Source: Vitellaria paradoxa
Taxonomy: Eukaryota > Streptophyta > Magnoliopsida > Ericales > Sapotaceae
Direction: 5' to 3'
DNA: 64,000 nucleotides
NCBI GenBank assembly: GCA_019916065.1
Contig: CM034242.1
Span: 7,002,453 to 7,066,452 of the forward strand
Positions 1-12,889 of the stretch are shown here, piece after piece. The first letter of the stretch is position 1; every line of letters starts with the position of its first letter. The position numbers were made by a program, and so were the translations under genes. Under the pieces are notes generated by a model that did no database searches, was not told the origin of the DNA, and was given only the letters and a program-made list of their open reading frames with translations.

Positions 1-323
1 TATATTTATTGATTTAATATCTAATAATAATTTTATATATCCTTAAAAAGTAAGATTGTTTCTCCTCTACAACTCTGACATAATTCATTATCCTCTTTTT
101 GAATATACTCGGTACCCTCCTCAATAAAAATCCTGAATCTGCCCCTATTGTCACTCCTCTACTTCCGCCAGATGTCCGTACAGCCTGACCTCGCCTTACT
201 CAAGTTAAGGTTTGGGGCATTCTAGCTTGACCTGGCTCGGCCCAATCATGAACTGCTATGCTGCGATTTATCGTTTTTCTCTTTTTATTTTATTTTATTT
301 TTTTTAAGTAGTCGTTGCTGTTG

Positions 324-355
<32 letters not shown>

Positions 356-902
356 GTTTTAGGTGGCAGTCGATGTTGAGGCTACCTACCAGTGTCGGCT
401 TTTCTTTTTATTTTTACATATATAAAAAAATATTAAAAAATTAACCCGAAATAGTTTAGACAGAACAAAGATGAATTTGATTGACCCTGGCCCACCCAGA
501 CCTGGTAAAAAACCCAGCTACTTAGGACAGATCAGGTCCGACCCGACTCGATTCCATCTCAATTTATAGATTAATTAACCGTGACTACAAATCCCATCCC
601 TCCCGTCCCCCCCCCCCCCAAAAAAAATAAAAAATAAAATAAAAGCAGTTACGATGAATTCAAGGGAGAACCACCTATCATACTTAAATTATTTTTTGAA
701 ACAAAATATAACGTATTTAAAGTAATTATAATAATAGCACGTTAAGAAGCATGGCTCCCCTCAGTCTCACTGTCCCTTTTTGATTCTGTCCTAATACAAT
801 CTTTTGTTTTTTGTTATTTGTTTTTGTTTTTTTCCCAATTTTACACATAAAATGAACATTATATATTCATATTTTAGCTAAATTATATATATGTGTTCAC
901 AG
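1..902 (+). repeat. 3' part of intron 2 of PLR copy A, with an intronic repeat shared by all three copies
   Basis: This stretch has no exon. It precedes the exon-3 acceptor of PLR copy A and matches intron 2 of copy B (from about 18959) and of copy C (about 31985-32330). The shared part holds degenerate proline-codon-like text (gacccgacc, cccagacctgg) and a (TA)n run near 335-354. The copy-B version is interrupted by a foldback array that is absent here. Exons 1 and 2 of copy A must lie left of the window. Confidence 0.7.
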
Positions 903-1589
903 TTATCATTTTGGACGAGGATGATATAGCGACATATACGATCCAAACGATAGACGATCCTCGTACCCTGAACAAAACATTGTACCTGAGGCCACCCGAA
1001 AACATTCTTACTCAAATGCAGTTAGTTGAGAATTGGGAAAAGCTCTCGGGCAAAAAACTGCACAAGTTTAGCATCTCTCCCGAAGATTTTCTAGCTTCCA
1101 TGAAAGGTATGAGAAAAATGAGCATAATTTTGTTAGCTGGTGTGTTTGGAGCTTTTACAATTTAACAGATAGAAAAGAAAAGATGAGAAAATTGTAGTTT
1201 ATTTATATTTTTATTTTTAATAATTAAATAAAATAAATTTAATATATATGTATATATATTTTATTTTCTTACCTTTTTTCCTCTCTGCTTTTCTCTGTAT
1301 AGGGGATACTGATATAATTGTGCTGTCACAGTCCATGATATTGATTATGCACTATTCAACCATTAAATTGGAAATTAACGGCCCAAGTTACTATATCAAC
1401 AGCCTTACAGTTGTATAATTTGCAGGTTTGGACTTCGCTCAACAAGTAGGAGTGGGGCATTACTATCACATATTCTATGAGGGCTGCCTCACAAACTTTG
1501 AAGTAGGAGAAGACGCGGAAGAAGCTTCGGAGCTCTATCCTGAGGTTCGATACACTCGCATGGATGCATACCTAAGACGCTATCTGTGA
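903..1589 (+). CDS. PLR: Pinoresinol-lariciresinol reductase-like protein, copy A (3' exons only)
   Basis: These are the last two exons of a PLR-type gene: exon 3 at 903-1106 and exon 4 at 1426-1589 (TGA at 1587-1589). Exon 3 follows a cacag acceptor and ends in a G|GTATG donor. Exon 4 follows a tgcag acceptor. Exon lengths (204 and 164 nt) and phases equal those of complete copy B, so the reading frame is intact here. The encoded C-terminal region includes DEDDIATYTI, TLNKTLYLRPPENILT and the terminal YPEVRYTRMDAYLRRYL, typical of the PLR / isoflavone-reductase-like branch of atypical short-chain dehydrogenases. PLRs use NADPH to reduce pinoresinol to lariciresinol and secoisolariciresinol in lignan synthesis, in the cytosol. 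The NADPH-binding and catalytic exons are outside the window, so activity cannot be judged. A different substrate within the PCBER/IFR/PLR family is possible. Confidence 0.88.
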
Positions 1590-2574
1590 GATTGAGAATT
1601 CTTGGACAACCACAAAGCTTATAATATATATATCTATACATTGTATAGGAGAGAATTGTGGTTTATCTAGCTTTTTCAAGATAGAATACTAACCAGTGAA
1701 AGTGAGGACTACCTCTTCTGCCTCTAGTGTTCGTCACTGGTCGTGTTATGTCTCACTTGCACAGTGATTTGGGCCTGCCTTGATTTCACCAAGTACCACT
1801 TATATATGAATAAAACACAGGTAGTTTTTTTTTCCCCCTGGCTACTTCTCTCTTGAATGAATATCCATAGAAAATTAAACCCATTTCGTTGTTATTCAAC
1901 TGCTGTAATTTTGATTTTTTGATTTTATTATTATTATTATTATTATTATTACATAAAGTAGCTAGCTATCTTACATGTGCAAAACAAATAACTAAGGGTC
2001 ATTAGTTCAGTGCTATATGCATGAATGAGTTATTTTAAAGTAAAAGCTGCAATTAAAAATCATAGAGGTCAAAAACTTTCAAATTTTAAAGTAAAAACTG
2101 CAATTAAACGGTGCTATGCAATAATAATAATAATATTAATAATTTGGTAGAACACACAAGGACTAAGATTCTTGAAAGCCACCATACATTTTATTAAAAA
2201 AAAAAATTGAATGTTATTTGCAGTATTATTAGTAACAAAAAATACAACTCATATATTAAGTTTTAATCTTAAGTTAGTTGAGGTCGGTATTTCATTTGGA
2301 TGTATTATCATGGGAGTGACCAGCTGCACCCCTTCTCCATTATTCAAGACTTAGAATCGACTGTGTTAAAATAAATATTTAATACTCACAGGCAAAATTT
2401 TATTTGTCAAAAATAAATCAATCAAAATCAATACAGCACCACGTAACTGAATCTTCCTGGCTCGGCTCCCTAGATCAGGGAGGGAATAATAAACCATTCT
2501 ATGAAAGTCATTCTCAAGATCTCTCTTTAGCTTGCCTAATGCATGCATCAAATGGAAATATATATTTTTCAATT
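1590..2574. other. 3' flank of PLR copy A, duplicated in copy B
   Basis: Non-coding. It is closely similar to 21566-22542 downstream of copy B, including a (TTA)n run near 1925-1950 (21890 in B) and a gt-rich segment ending gttatgtc near 1749. The corresponding segment after copy C is mostly replaced by unrelated DNA (33657-34025). No independent gene is visible. Confidence 0.7.
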
Positions 2575-2627
2575 CTATCATCTGCATGCAAGTGTTTTGG
2601 TTTCCAGGTCAGAACCACTTGCGCCAA
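2575..2627 (-). pseudogene. Relic of the MYB-CC gene's last exon, next to PLR copy A
   Basis: Read on the minus strand, this stretch encodes a GASGSDLETKTLACR-like peptide followed by stops. It matches the extreme C terminus (GASGSDLETKTLAYRR-stop) of the MYB-CC gene at 34316-38823. Similarity stops abruptly at the gcgccaa around 2627; the rest of the exon is absent. It is therefore a truncated leftover carried along when the PLR region was duplicated, not a gene. Confidence 0.82.
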
Positions 2628-5268
2628 GGCCTCGACACTATAGGTCAGTCATTGTAACAAATTTGACATTTAGAAATTATTATTTGGTGGGATGAAAAAT
2701 TCGTAATTTAGAAAAGTTTGAAAAAAGTATAAAAAATATTGGTATGACACTTAAATTCTTTAAAAAAATAGGGAATAATTCGGAAATAATTCGACAAAAT
2801 ATAAATCATTAATTTTGCTACGACCTTAACATTTTTTATCAAGTATATTATATCTGTAATTGTAATTACATAAATAAAAAATTATTCAATAAATTATATG
2901 CAAAAATAATAAGCCAAAAAAATAGTATGCAATTTTTGTTATCTGTATTTGTCATTAAACATGTGTAAATATAGATAACTATTTTATGTAAATTTAAAAA
3001 GTGTTATAAAAATTATTTTTAATATGTACATAAGTATAATTATTTATATATTTATATAACATATGTAGTTGTAAAACTCTATAATGATATAATATATTTT
3101 ATTTAATAATTTAGGTTATAGAAGTACAAATTAATTTAACAAAGAAATAACAACCAAATATAAGTCTAAAATTAATTCTGTAAAATTAATATTTTGTTTG
3201 CGTGGTTCACTTATTCAATAATTTGAACATAGCCAATTGAATACTAAAGATACATATATGTATTATATTATATCATATATTGTATACATAAATTGTTAAT
3301 AATTAAAAAGTAAATCTAAATTATAATTATATATATCATGCATATATTTTTATTTTTAATTAAAATGACACAAATAAAAAATATTACTATTGATGAACAA
3401 CATTGAAAATAATTCAAAGCACAGCCTCAATTCCAACGCTGTAGCCAAGTTTTTTTTGTTTTTTTTTTTTCATTAGCTTGTACTTTTTAGTTATTTTATA
3501 CAATTAGATAATTTTGATTTTTAATAGTGTATTCAAGTTGCAAAAAGAGAAGTTTGGAGTGATGAGAGATCGAGCAATTTTGCGAATTTATAACAAAATT
3601 CGTGGTTATCAAAAAATTATTGCGATATTTTCTTTTTTCTTGTAATTTTAATTGAGTTTTAAAATTTCATCAAAATCTCACGAATATATCAAGAGACATT
3701 GAAAATCTTGCCGAATTTTGTTACTAGGAGGTTAGCAAGAAAAAATAATCTGAAATTTTTTTCAAAATTTATTGGACCTAAATCGATCCCCAAATCCTAG
3801 GATGGAAGATATTTTTTCAAAATTAAGCTATATTTGGATTAGGAAGAGTAACTTGCAAATCACCCGCCCCTAAAGATGTTGAAAGAGTGAGCTTTAATAA
3901 GTAGAGGCAAAATTGTTCATAGACTACACTTTACGTCATTATTATATTTTATCCTAACTCTATAAGAACTTGTAAATTTTTTATTTTCGCTTAATTAGTT
4001 TATTTTGAAAAATACAAAAAGATTTTTTAGTATTTTTTTAGTTATATTCTTGGCACTTCTTGCATGATTTATTATACTGTACACATTTCAATAATATTAG
4101 GTTCAAAATTTTAACCTACATAATTGCCATGATTTTGAATTCCCAAACTAACTTGAAATTTTTGTTTTGTTATTCTTTGTTATTGTGATGTACACTGTAT
4201 TTGCACCAAAAAAAGTGTAGCACATAAAATGTTCACATTGCAGAATTAAGTTTGTTTGATTTTTTTTTTTTTGCTATTGGTTATTTTTGAGATATTTTGA
4301 GTACGTAAAATTATTTAGAAATGATTACCGATAGAACAGAGTGAAATCATCTTATTAATATGTTGATTATTAAAATAACTATCCTCTAATTAGTAAAGAC
4401 AATATAGGAAAAAAATTACTTATCGATAAGTGTCTGGAAGCCACCAAGCCAGTTAGAACAAAAGTTGAAAAGAAAAATAAATATTCAGATGCTTTGTGAA
4501 AAAAAATAAAATTGGAAGATTGTTGAAAATTGTGAATTGGGAGAAATAGTTGAAGAATGTTGAAATTTTTATATTTACTTTTAATAACAATTCTTAGTCC
4601 ATTAAGAGCATTCAATTATGTACTGTAAAATATTATACATGTTGCACTCAAGCTTTAATTCATATGCATCACTAGTACTTGATCACTTGCATGACTTATG
4701 CAAACAACTAATTACATAAATAGTAAAGTGACTCTTTAAATTCTCAATTATTGTTATTTATGTATGGTAATTAATTTGATTCATTTTTCTTTCATGTGTG
4801 TGTGAGATTATAAAACTTGGAATGAATTAATCAGAATTATACATTAATACCTCATTTTTTTATCTGATATATTTTGGCTAAGTATACTTGCCAATTTATA
4901 TCAAAAAGAGAGAGAATGGTAGAGGGAAGAATGATTGCTGTAGATGATGTGAGAATAGTTGATGTGATTAATATATACTCTTTTTTATTATAATGTTGAT
5001 GGTTACCTGTTTCTTATATGGTTGATTGTGATAGGAATATTCTTTCATTTATTTTATTTTTTTTAAATGATGCCTTGATGATATTTGGTTTAGCGTGCCG
5101 TACTGTAGGTTGATTTTTAGATGTGCACAGGTTGAATTGTTCTTGTAGTGATTCTGAAACTCAAATGTTAGACTTGTATTATTGAGTCATAATTTAAAAA
5201 ATATGATTATATTTTAACATGGAATCGTCAAAGAGGAATTGTTAAGGATTTTATTAGGAGTTGACAAA
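2628..5268. repeat. Duplicated intergenic block between PLR copies (partner of 22598-25222)
   Basis: AT-rich non-coding sequence, collinear and highly similar to 22598-25222. Similarity begins directly after the MYB-CC relic and ends near 5268 (about 25222 in the partner). It contains no convincing open reading frame. It is probably the 5' flank of the downstream PLR copy, joined to the truncated MYB-CC exon by the tandem duplication. Confidence 0.75.
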
Positions 5269-5372
5269 TTTAAACTGTACTTAAAGTAACAATTTAAACT
5301 AAAGGACTCGCTTGCAAATAAAAAAATTAATTTTTGTTAGGGATATTAGTTTTCTTGTTCCGTAGTCTTTTC

Positions 5373-5525
5373 TTTAGGCGTTGTTTAACGTACTAAAATT
5401 TATCAAAACTTATAAAAATTACAAAATGGTTACAAACTTTTTTTTAATTTTTTCTAATTAAATTTTATCTCGTGTCACATTTACATCATTTTGTTTAATT
5501 TTTAGCCATCCAAACACCACCTTAA
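5373..5525. mobile_element. Short MITE-like element
   Basis: Imperfect inverted ends: taggcgttgtttaa near 5377 and, in inverted orientation, the ccaaacaccaccttaa near 5508-5523. About 150 bp with an AT-rich centre. A similar-looking pair of ends occurs at about 17353-17490 inside PLR intron 1. No clear target-site duplication was resolved. Confidence 0.4.
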
Positions 5526-8500
5526 TTATTATTTTTTTATTACTATGAATATCGTGTCTAAAAATTGTTCAAAATAATTAAATTTTGATTAAAAAATCAT
5601 ATAAAATAAATAATAAAAAAAACTTCTGTTCTTGTTCGTTACAAACCAAGCTTTAAATTTCATCCACGTTTAAGTCCTCTGTCCTCTGGCAGGTAGTCCA
5701 ACTTTTGATCACCTTCATCCATCTAATAATGATGGAATGCTTACGAAATGCTCTTGCAATAAGGTAATTACTATCAAGAGAAATGTGAACCAAATCGATC
5801 CCTAAGTTCCATCTGATTGCCCGAAAGTCCTCCTATTTGAAATTAATTATTAATGTAGCGTAGTCAAAACAAGGTAGGTGAGTCCCACCTACACCACCTA
5901 ACAGGGGACAGCCATGCCCATAAATACGATTAATGGGAAGTTATTCACCTAATTCATCTTGGTTTCATCTTGATTTCAATTATATTGGAATCTTCTCACA
6001 ATAGTTGTAAAAAGAATCGGTAGTGATTAGTATATAAGTGTGAAAAAAAATCTTATTCTATCAAGTAACTTTTGGGAATGAGATAAACCCAATACCATGT
6101 ATTAGAGTCCAATTGTATCATACTATTTTCAACCCAGCGCTTGATGCATAAAGGGTGAATTTATGTGGAGTGTTCCTACATCATTTGTGATAGAAGTTAG
6201 GAGTAGATAGAGTTAGTGTATAAGTGTAGTTAACTTTTGGCAGTAGTGTTTACTTTGTAAAAATTATTCGTGTATCTATGGTTTAATTATATATCTATAT
6301 TACTATGATCAATTATATATATATATATATATATATATTCTGTTTATTGCATAAAGAAAATGTCATAGTTTTCTTCTGTATCACTTGTATTTTTTAATGG
6401 TTACCAACAGTTAGTATTCCTTTATAATTAGATTTCTAATGTTCCCAATATTCCAACATAAATATTTTATTTATTAATTTTTTTACTTAAAATTCTATTA
6501 TCTAATTAGACTTCTAATGTGCCTGTAGTGTTCCTTCTTAATTAGAATTTTATTAATTAAAGAGTTAGAATATATATGGACTCTATTTAATATTAGCTAG
6601 AACTAAAAAAAAATTAATAAAAGTTTTTTTTTTTAAATATTAGAACAATGGGTTAGAATTCTACCTCAAAATCTTAATTATAAGATCAAGTGTTCACGAT
6701 TTTATAAGGAGAGTAGAAACACTTAACACAAGTAATGTGGAACAATACGGAAGGTAACCAAGAAAAGAAAAAAAAAAATTCCCTTTAAAGTTAATGGCCC
6801 CTTTGAAAATTAGTTTCCACATTTTGGCATATAAATGCAAGCAAATGGGCCAACAAAGACGTGGTCGTTGACGTTCTCATGCGCGGCCAGCTTGACTTTC
6901 TAATATGCATGTACGGGTCATTTTTCTGTATTGACGAAGTTTACGCAGGATTATCTCATATATTGACCATTTTTAAAAGGATCAAATAGTCAGTTTAACC
7001 GTGTTAAATTCCTTCCACCGCACCCATATGAGGTGGAATGGTCGCGAGCTTCTCGTTATACGCGCGCGTGCATCTTTTAAGGGTGAGAATTCAAATGGGT
7101 CCTTCTCTTGCTTCATAAGTGTGAAAGGATAGGAGGCATTGCGGGGGTTGGTTGGAAAGGGAAAAGTGGTTGGTTGGATGTTTCCAAAACCAATGTTCAT
7201 GTTCCCGACTTCGTGTCGAATTTCAATCCAAATTTTGAATTGACTTGGTCAATTTCTCAAATTAAAAATAAATCTAATTTTTATTAATTATTTAAAAAAT
7301 ACAATAATAATTATAATATATTGAGGAGACGTTTGAAGTCGCAAAACTTGAAATAAAAATATAATTTAAATTATTTTTTAGTATTTAAAATGTAAACCAC
7401 AACAAAATAGAGTTTAATAATTTCGCTTGAATGGATTTACACAGAAATTTTTTAACTATTCTATAAGAAAATTTTGAAATTTATAGAAATATTATTAAAA
7501 TTTGTAAAAATATTATTGAAATTTGTAAAAACTTTACTAGAATTTATAAAAATTTGTTAGTATTTCTAGACATATACAAATTATAAAAATTTATAGAGAT
7601 TTGCGTAACTCGAGGTGAAAAAAGTTTTGTAAAAAATTATAGAGTTCTTAAAAATTTTTTGATTTTTTCAGTGCTCCAAAAGGTTCTGAATCGTTACTTA
7701 TAATTTTGAGGTGATTGATTGTACAAAATTTATGCAAAGAGTAACATAATTGGAAGGCTCCCTGGGGTTGACCCAAGTACGTTGTGGTTATATTTTTTAT
7801 AAAAATTACACGAATTCGATTCCTGATTCAAGCTGAGTGTGCGTAAAACGTAGCGTATATTTTCTCGATTTACCCATTAGCTATGCAATTCGTTCAGAAT
7901 TACAATAAACGGATGAGGGTTCTGGGTTACCAAAAATATATATATAATTGGAAGGAAATTTTATTCATTAAAAGCTTTATATTATCTCATACAAAAAATA
8001 TAAATTTTTGAATTATAAATATACATTTAAATATTTTTTTAATAAACATTTTGAGAATACCCTCGACCTTATACTTTTTGAAAGTTAACGTTATGGTATT
8101 CTTACTATGTCTTTGAATTATATGACCTTAATTAGCTGTATGGGGATAGTCAAAATATATAGCAACCACATAATCTAATAAATAATATATCGGAAGAGTA
8201 TGCGGTTAAATCTTTGATATAATTAATGTTAGACGTAAAATGTTATGACGCTAAAATCTTTGTTAATTATAAAAACTAGTGATTCAACGATATATAGAGA
8301 GAGAGAGAGAGAGAGAATCACTGCTTCGTTTTATTTATTTATTCATATACATTTTTTCCAATGGTTGGTTACTTGTTCGGGGGTGAAGCTTTTGAATGTC
8401 AATGTCAATGTCAATATAAACGGACCCCGCTCAATGTTTGGTTACTTAACTTTGGAGTTTTGCCCCCACCCTCCCGTGCCGACATTTGAATGTAATAAAG

Positions 8501-9639
8501 TCTACAATTTGCCTAATTTAATCGAAGGTAACGATTATAATTAAAGCTTTTAAAAGTTTAATGATGAAAGAATTCATTCGCCTAACTCAACTATGAAGAT
8601 CTAAGATTATGTGTATTAACACACACACACACATATCTTTCCGTATTAACATCAAAAATACCTATCAATTAAATTAAATTATTAAAAATATAATTTAATT
8701 AACATATTAAATTCTTTGAGACATTCCACTTAATTTATTTGACGTATTGAATTCAAAATTCATTTAAAGGGTTTGATAAAAACAAAATTTTTAATTTTTC
8801 TCAATGGGATATCATCAATCCCTATACTAGGATGTGGATTTCATCAATCATTAATATTTACCATACAAGTAATATTATTGCCAAACTCATTGAAGTTATT
8901 GACTTGTAATAAATCTCACTCTTCTACAAATTAAAATGACAAACACTATTTATTCATCTCTAATAATAATGTCAGATAATTAAGAGTATAAACATTCACA
9001 ATAATCAGTAAAAAAACAATTATCTCATGATAGTCCAGTTCAATACATATGAAGTGTACTATCACGAAGAGTTGAAATTATACGATTTCTTATAGTCAAG
9101 ATAGACTTATTAAAACTATGTGTTATAGTTCCACTAGTGGTGTATTTACTTTTATCTAAAATGTAAACAATAAATTTATATTTAATAAAAATCGGTGATC
9201 TAATCTTCTATGTGTAGGTCGTACTTTACACACTGGATCATCTTCTATATAGAATAATAGACACATGCAAGATAAGTGAATAAATTCACTTACAGCTTCC
9301 GTCACTTAAAGTGTGGAATGATGCAAGGTAAGGTTGTGCAAGATTGATTATGACATTGAGAAGCTTCATATGTTCGTCATAGTTCAAAATTACGGATTTG
9401 AGAACAAAGGCAGTGACAATTTCTAGGCAACTGAGGCGGTTGCATAGGTCCTTACAGAAAAAAGAAGGTTCAAAATCTTTAAAAATTTTTATTTATAATA
9501 AAAATATTAAATAATATTTTAAACCAATCAAGATTAATTTAATAAATTTATTTAACTTTTTTTTCAATAAAGACTTTAAAACTTCTTACTTTAATTCTAT
9601 ATATATATATATATATATATATGTCACAATTATTAGCTC

Positions 9640-10100
9640 ATGTTTAATGCATTAATTATTATTTTTTAATTTTATTTAAAATTCTAAGAAAAAATTCTTA
9701 AACTTGCTATTTAACTATATCTATATCTATCATAATTATCTCATGCTTAGTACATTAATTATTATTTCTTTAATTTTATATGACACTAATGAAGGAGTTT
9801 TGAAATTTCTATTTTAATTATATCTATCCCTATCATAATTATCTCATAATATTTAATGTATTAATTATTTTTAATTTTATTTAAAATTTTACCTTACAAA
9901 CACAAAGAGCAAACTTTTGGAGTTCCTAAAATTATCTCATATTTAACACATTAATTATTATTTTTTATTTTTATTTAAAATTCACCTAAAAAAATTTTTG
10001 TGTTTTCTATTTTAACTCTATTTATACATGTCATAATATATAATAATTAATGAATTAATTATTATTTTTGACTTCATTTAAAATTTTCTAAATATGCATT
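9640..10100. repeat. Degenerate tandem repeat, unit about 115-130 bp
   Basis: About four units share the core cataattatctcat followed by a taatgcattaattatta-like stretch and ttttatttaaaatt. They are heavily diverged and sit 1 kb upstream of PLR copy B. Non-coding. Confidence 0.55.
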
Positions 10101-11068
10101 GCTAGGGCTTTCGTAAAAATTTCGCCTAATACCCTCAAATTTTAAAACATGACACTGTTGATGACAGGGGAGAAAGACAATGAAGTAGAAAGGCTGCGCT
10201 TGAGACACATTTTAAATGAAGGAAGTTGGTAAGCTTAAAGTAAAAATGTAACCGGCCACTTACGAAAAAAAATAAAAAAAAAAAATTAGCTGGCCCTCAA
10301 CCATCTTTCAACTGCTTTTGATAGGTCGATACATATAATTCAATTCTAAAAGCTGCCTCAATTGAGTTGACGGTAAATTTAAAAGTAAAGCAAAATCAAT
10401 ATTAAACCTGTAAGGACACTTGCCCCTAAAGTATGACGTCTTGTGCTTCAAGCACTGGCACCCACTATATTTCCTTTTTTTTTTCTTTGGTAATTGCACC
10501 CACTATATTTCGTAACGTAGTTGTATTATGCGCGCGGTAAGTAAATATTATATCATATATGAAAGTGGTGAAGCACACAAGGGTAACCTAATCTCTCTCT
10601 CTCTCTCTATATCTATATGTGTGTGTGTTGGAAAAAGAAAATAATAATGGAAGGAAAAAAATGAAAGAGTGCATATTGATGAATGTCTTTACTAAAGAAG
10701 GCTACCTCCAATGTTTATAAGTTAGAATAATCTATGGATACGTTTAGAGTTATATAAATTTATAAAAATTATAATTTTTTAATTCATGTTGTGAATAAAA
10801 AATTTAAATTTTGTTAAGATCTATAGAAATTTGTAAAAATTTAAAAAGTTCCAAACAACCCCTATATAAAAAAAATCGTATAATTTAAAATATGTTAAAT
10901 TATATATGGTAATAATATATATATATATATATATAAAATATATTCTAAATTGGGAAAAGAAGATATAAAATATATTTAATAATATATTCTAACAATATAT
11001 ACATATATATATGTGTGTATGCAAGTCGATGGTTCTCTAACATTTCAAGCCCATGATAGAGAGATAAT

Positions 11069-12848
11069 ATGGCAAAGAGCAAGGTTCTTATTGTGGGAGG
11101 GACAGGGTACATAGGTAGGAGGATGGTCAAGGCGAGTTTAGCCCAGGGACATACAACGTATGTCCTTCAGAGGCCAGAGATTGGTCTCGATATTGAGAAG
11201 CTTCAGATGTTACTGTCGTTCAAGGAAAAAGGCGCTCGCCTCGTCGAAGGCTCGTTTTCCGACCACCGGAGCCTCGTGAACGCCGTCAGACAAGCCGACG
11301 TGGTCATTTGCACCATGTCCGGAGTTCATTTCCGGAGTCACAACATCTTGGAGCAGCTTAAACTAGTTGACGCCATCAAAGAGGCTGGAAATGTCAAGGT
11401 TTGTACCAATTAACTACATCTAGTATATCACAATCTATATATATTATACTTCAATCCAAAATTAGGGAAAAAAAATTAAAAATTATTCACCTTTTACTTC
11501 ACTGGATGAATTATGAATTCATAATTTTTATTAAATTTTATAATTTTTTTTGTCACTTCAAACGTTCCCTTTAATTTTTTTATTTATTTAATTTTTACCT
11601 AAATAGACGTGAAATTTTTAATTTTTTTATGAATAAGATTAACATGTTTAAAAGATACATTTTTTTCTTAAAAAATTAAATTTTGATAAAAAAAAATATA
11701 TAAAAAAAACTAACGAATTACCTTTCTGCATTTACTTGCTTTTCACTACTAGGAAGCTGTCTGGGTTTATTAAAAAAAAAAAAAGCTAAAAAATATAAAT
11801 TTTTATTAATTTTTTAACTTTCTTCAAAATTTTTAAATCTTTTTATATTTTTCTAAAAACGCATCAAACACCAACAATCTAAAATATATATATGTTTTGG
11901 TCAAAAGTTAACACTCCAAACATGCACCAGGAGAATGAGATGAAAATATTTTCAATTAGTGACATAATATTGCCATCATAATAAATTTTATGCGCATTTT
12001 TAAGCATTTTTTGTAATGAAAAAATTATCATATTTTACAATTAAATGATAGTTGTACTGATAAATTGTTTATCACTAATTTTAATAATATTTTAATTAAT
12101 GAGTTAAAATTACCATTAAACACCTAAGAATTTTATCATCAAGGATAATTTATTATTTCTGTGGATATACTTTAATGTCACATGGTGATTTTATGATAAT
12201 TGCATTGGCATCCTTAACTAAATTTTACTTTTCTTTTGTCCGTGCGTGCGTGTTTTTTTTTTTTTTTTTTTTCTAGCTATTGTTTGTGATCTTTCTACTA
12301 AAATATTAAAAAGAACTAAAAAAAATAAATTAACACTGAGGTCATTGTTATTATTATTATTATTATTCTTTCACGGAGTAAATATTGCATAGATTCTATT
12401 TATGTATGTCTAATTAATGTAAATTAAATATTTATATAATTTATATTAATTGGAGATACATATGGTGGTCCTTTGCAAAATTAAAAAAAGATTTAATTAC
12501 CAAAATTTTCACTTTCCAAGTCAAACTTTTAAGGAGTAAATCTCTTTTAATTTATATAGCATACATCGATTTATTAATATGTGCAACGGTAAGTTATAGA
12601 TTTTTAGAGTGACAAAAATTTAAACTCACACTTAAAACTAAATATGATTCATCTAGTTAAAAAGATCTATTCTATCAACCTTATTGCATCGCTCCTTGCA
12701 AAAGTTGCTCCTCTCTATGACTTCTAAATGCACAATATTTTTAGTGGTTTAAATTATAAGTTGTCATTTTGCTTTCTAAATGAATGAGACGTGACTAGCG
12801 ACCAGGTCACTAGCCATCAATTACGACTCTTCATCTTTCAGTCATTTA

Positions 12849-12889
<41 letters not shown>

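Larger units (their letters stand above)
5269..11068. other. AT-rich intergenic region upstream of PLR copy B
   Basis: No gene seen. It holds a short MITE-like element (5373-5525), (TA)n runs near 6312-6338 and 9600-9622, a (GA)n run near 8297-8317, a degenerate tandem repeat (9640-10100) and a (CT)n-(GT)n run near 10592-10628. The last 150 bases before the ATG are nearly pure AT, so no single TATA box can be chosen. The sequence around 6840-7200 is less AT-rich (cgcgcgcg near 7062) but has no coding pattern. Confidence 0.5.

Noticed and set aside
335..354. (TA)n, (GA)n and (CT)n runs as functional sites
   Set aside because: Ordinary plant microsatellites. They are also found at 6312, 9600, 10915, 26985, 32161, 32701 and 34282 with no consistent position relative to genes.
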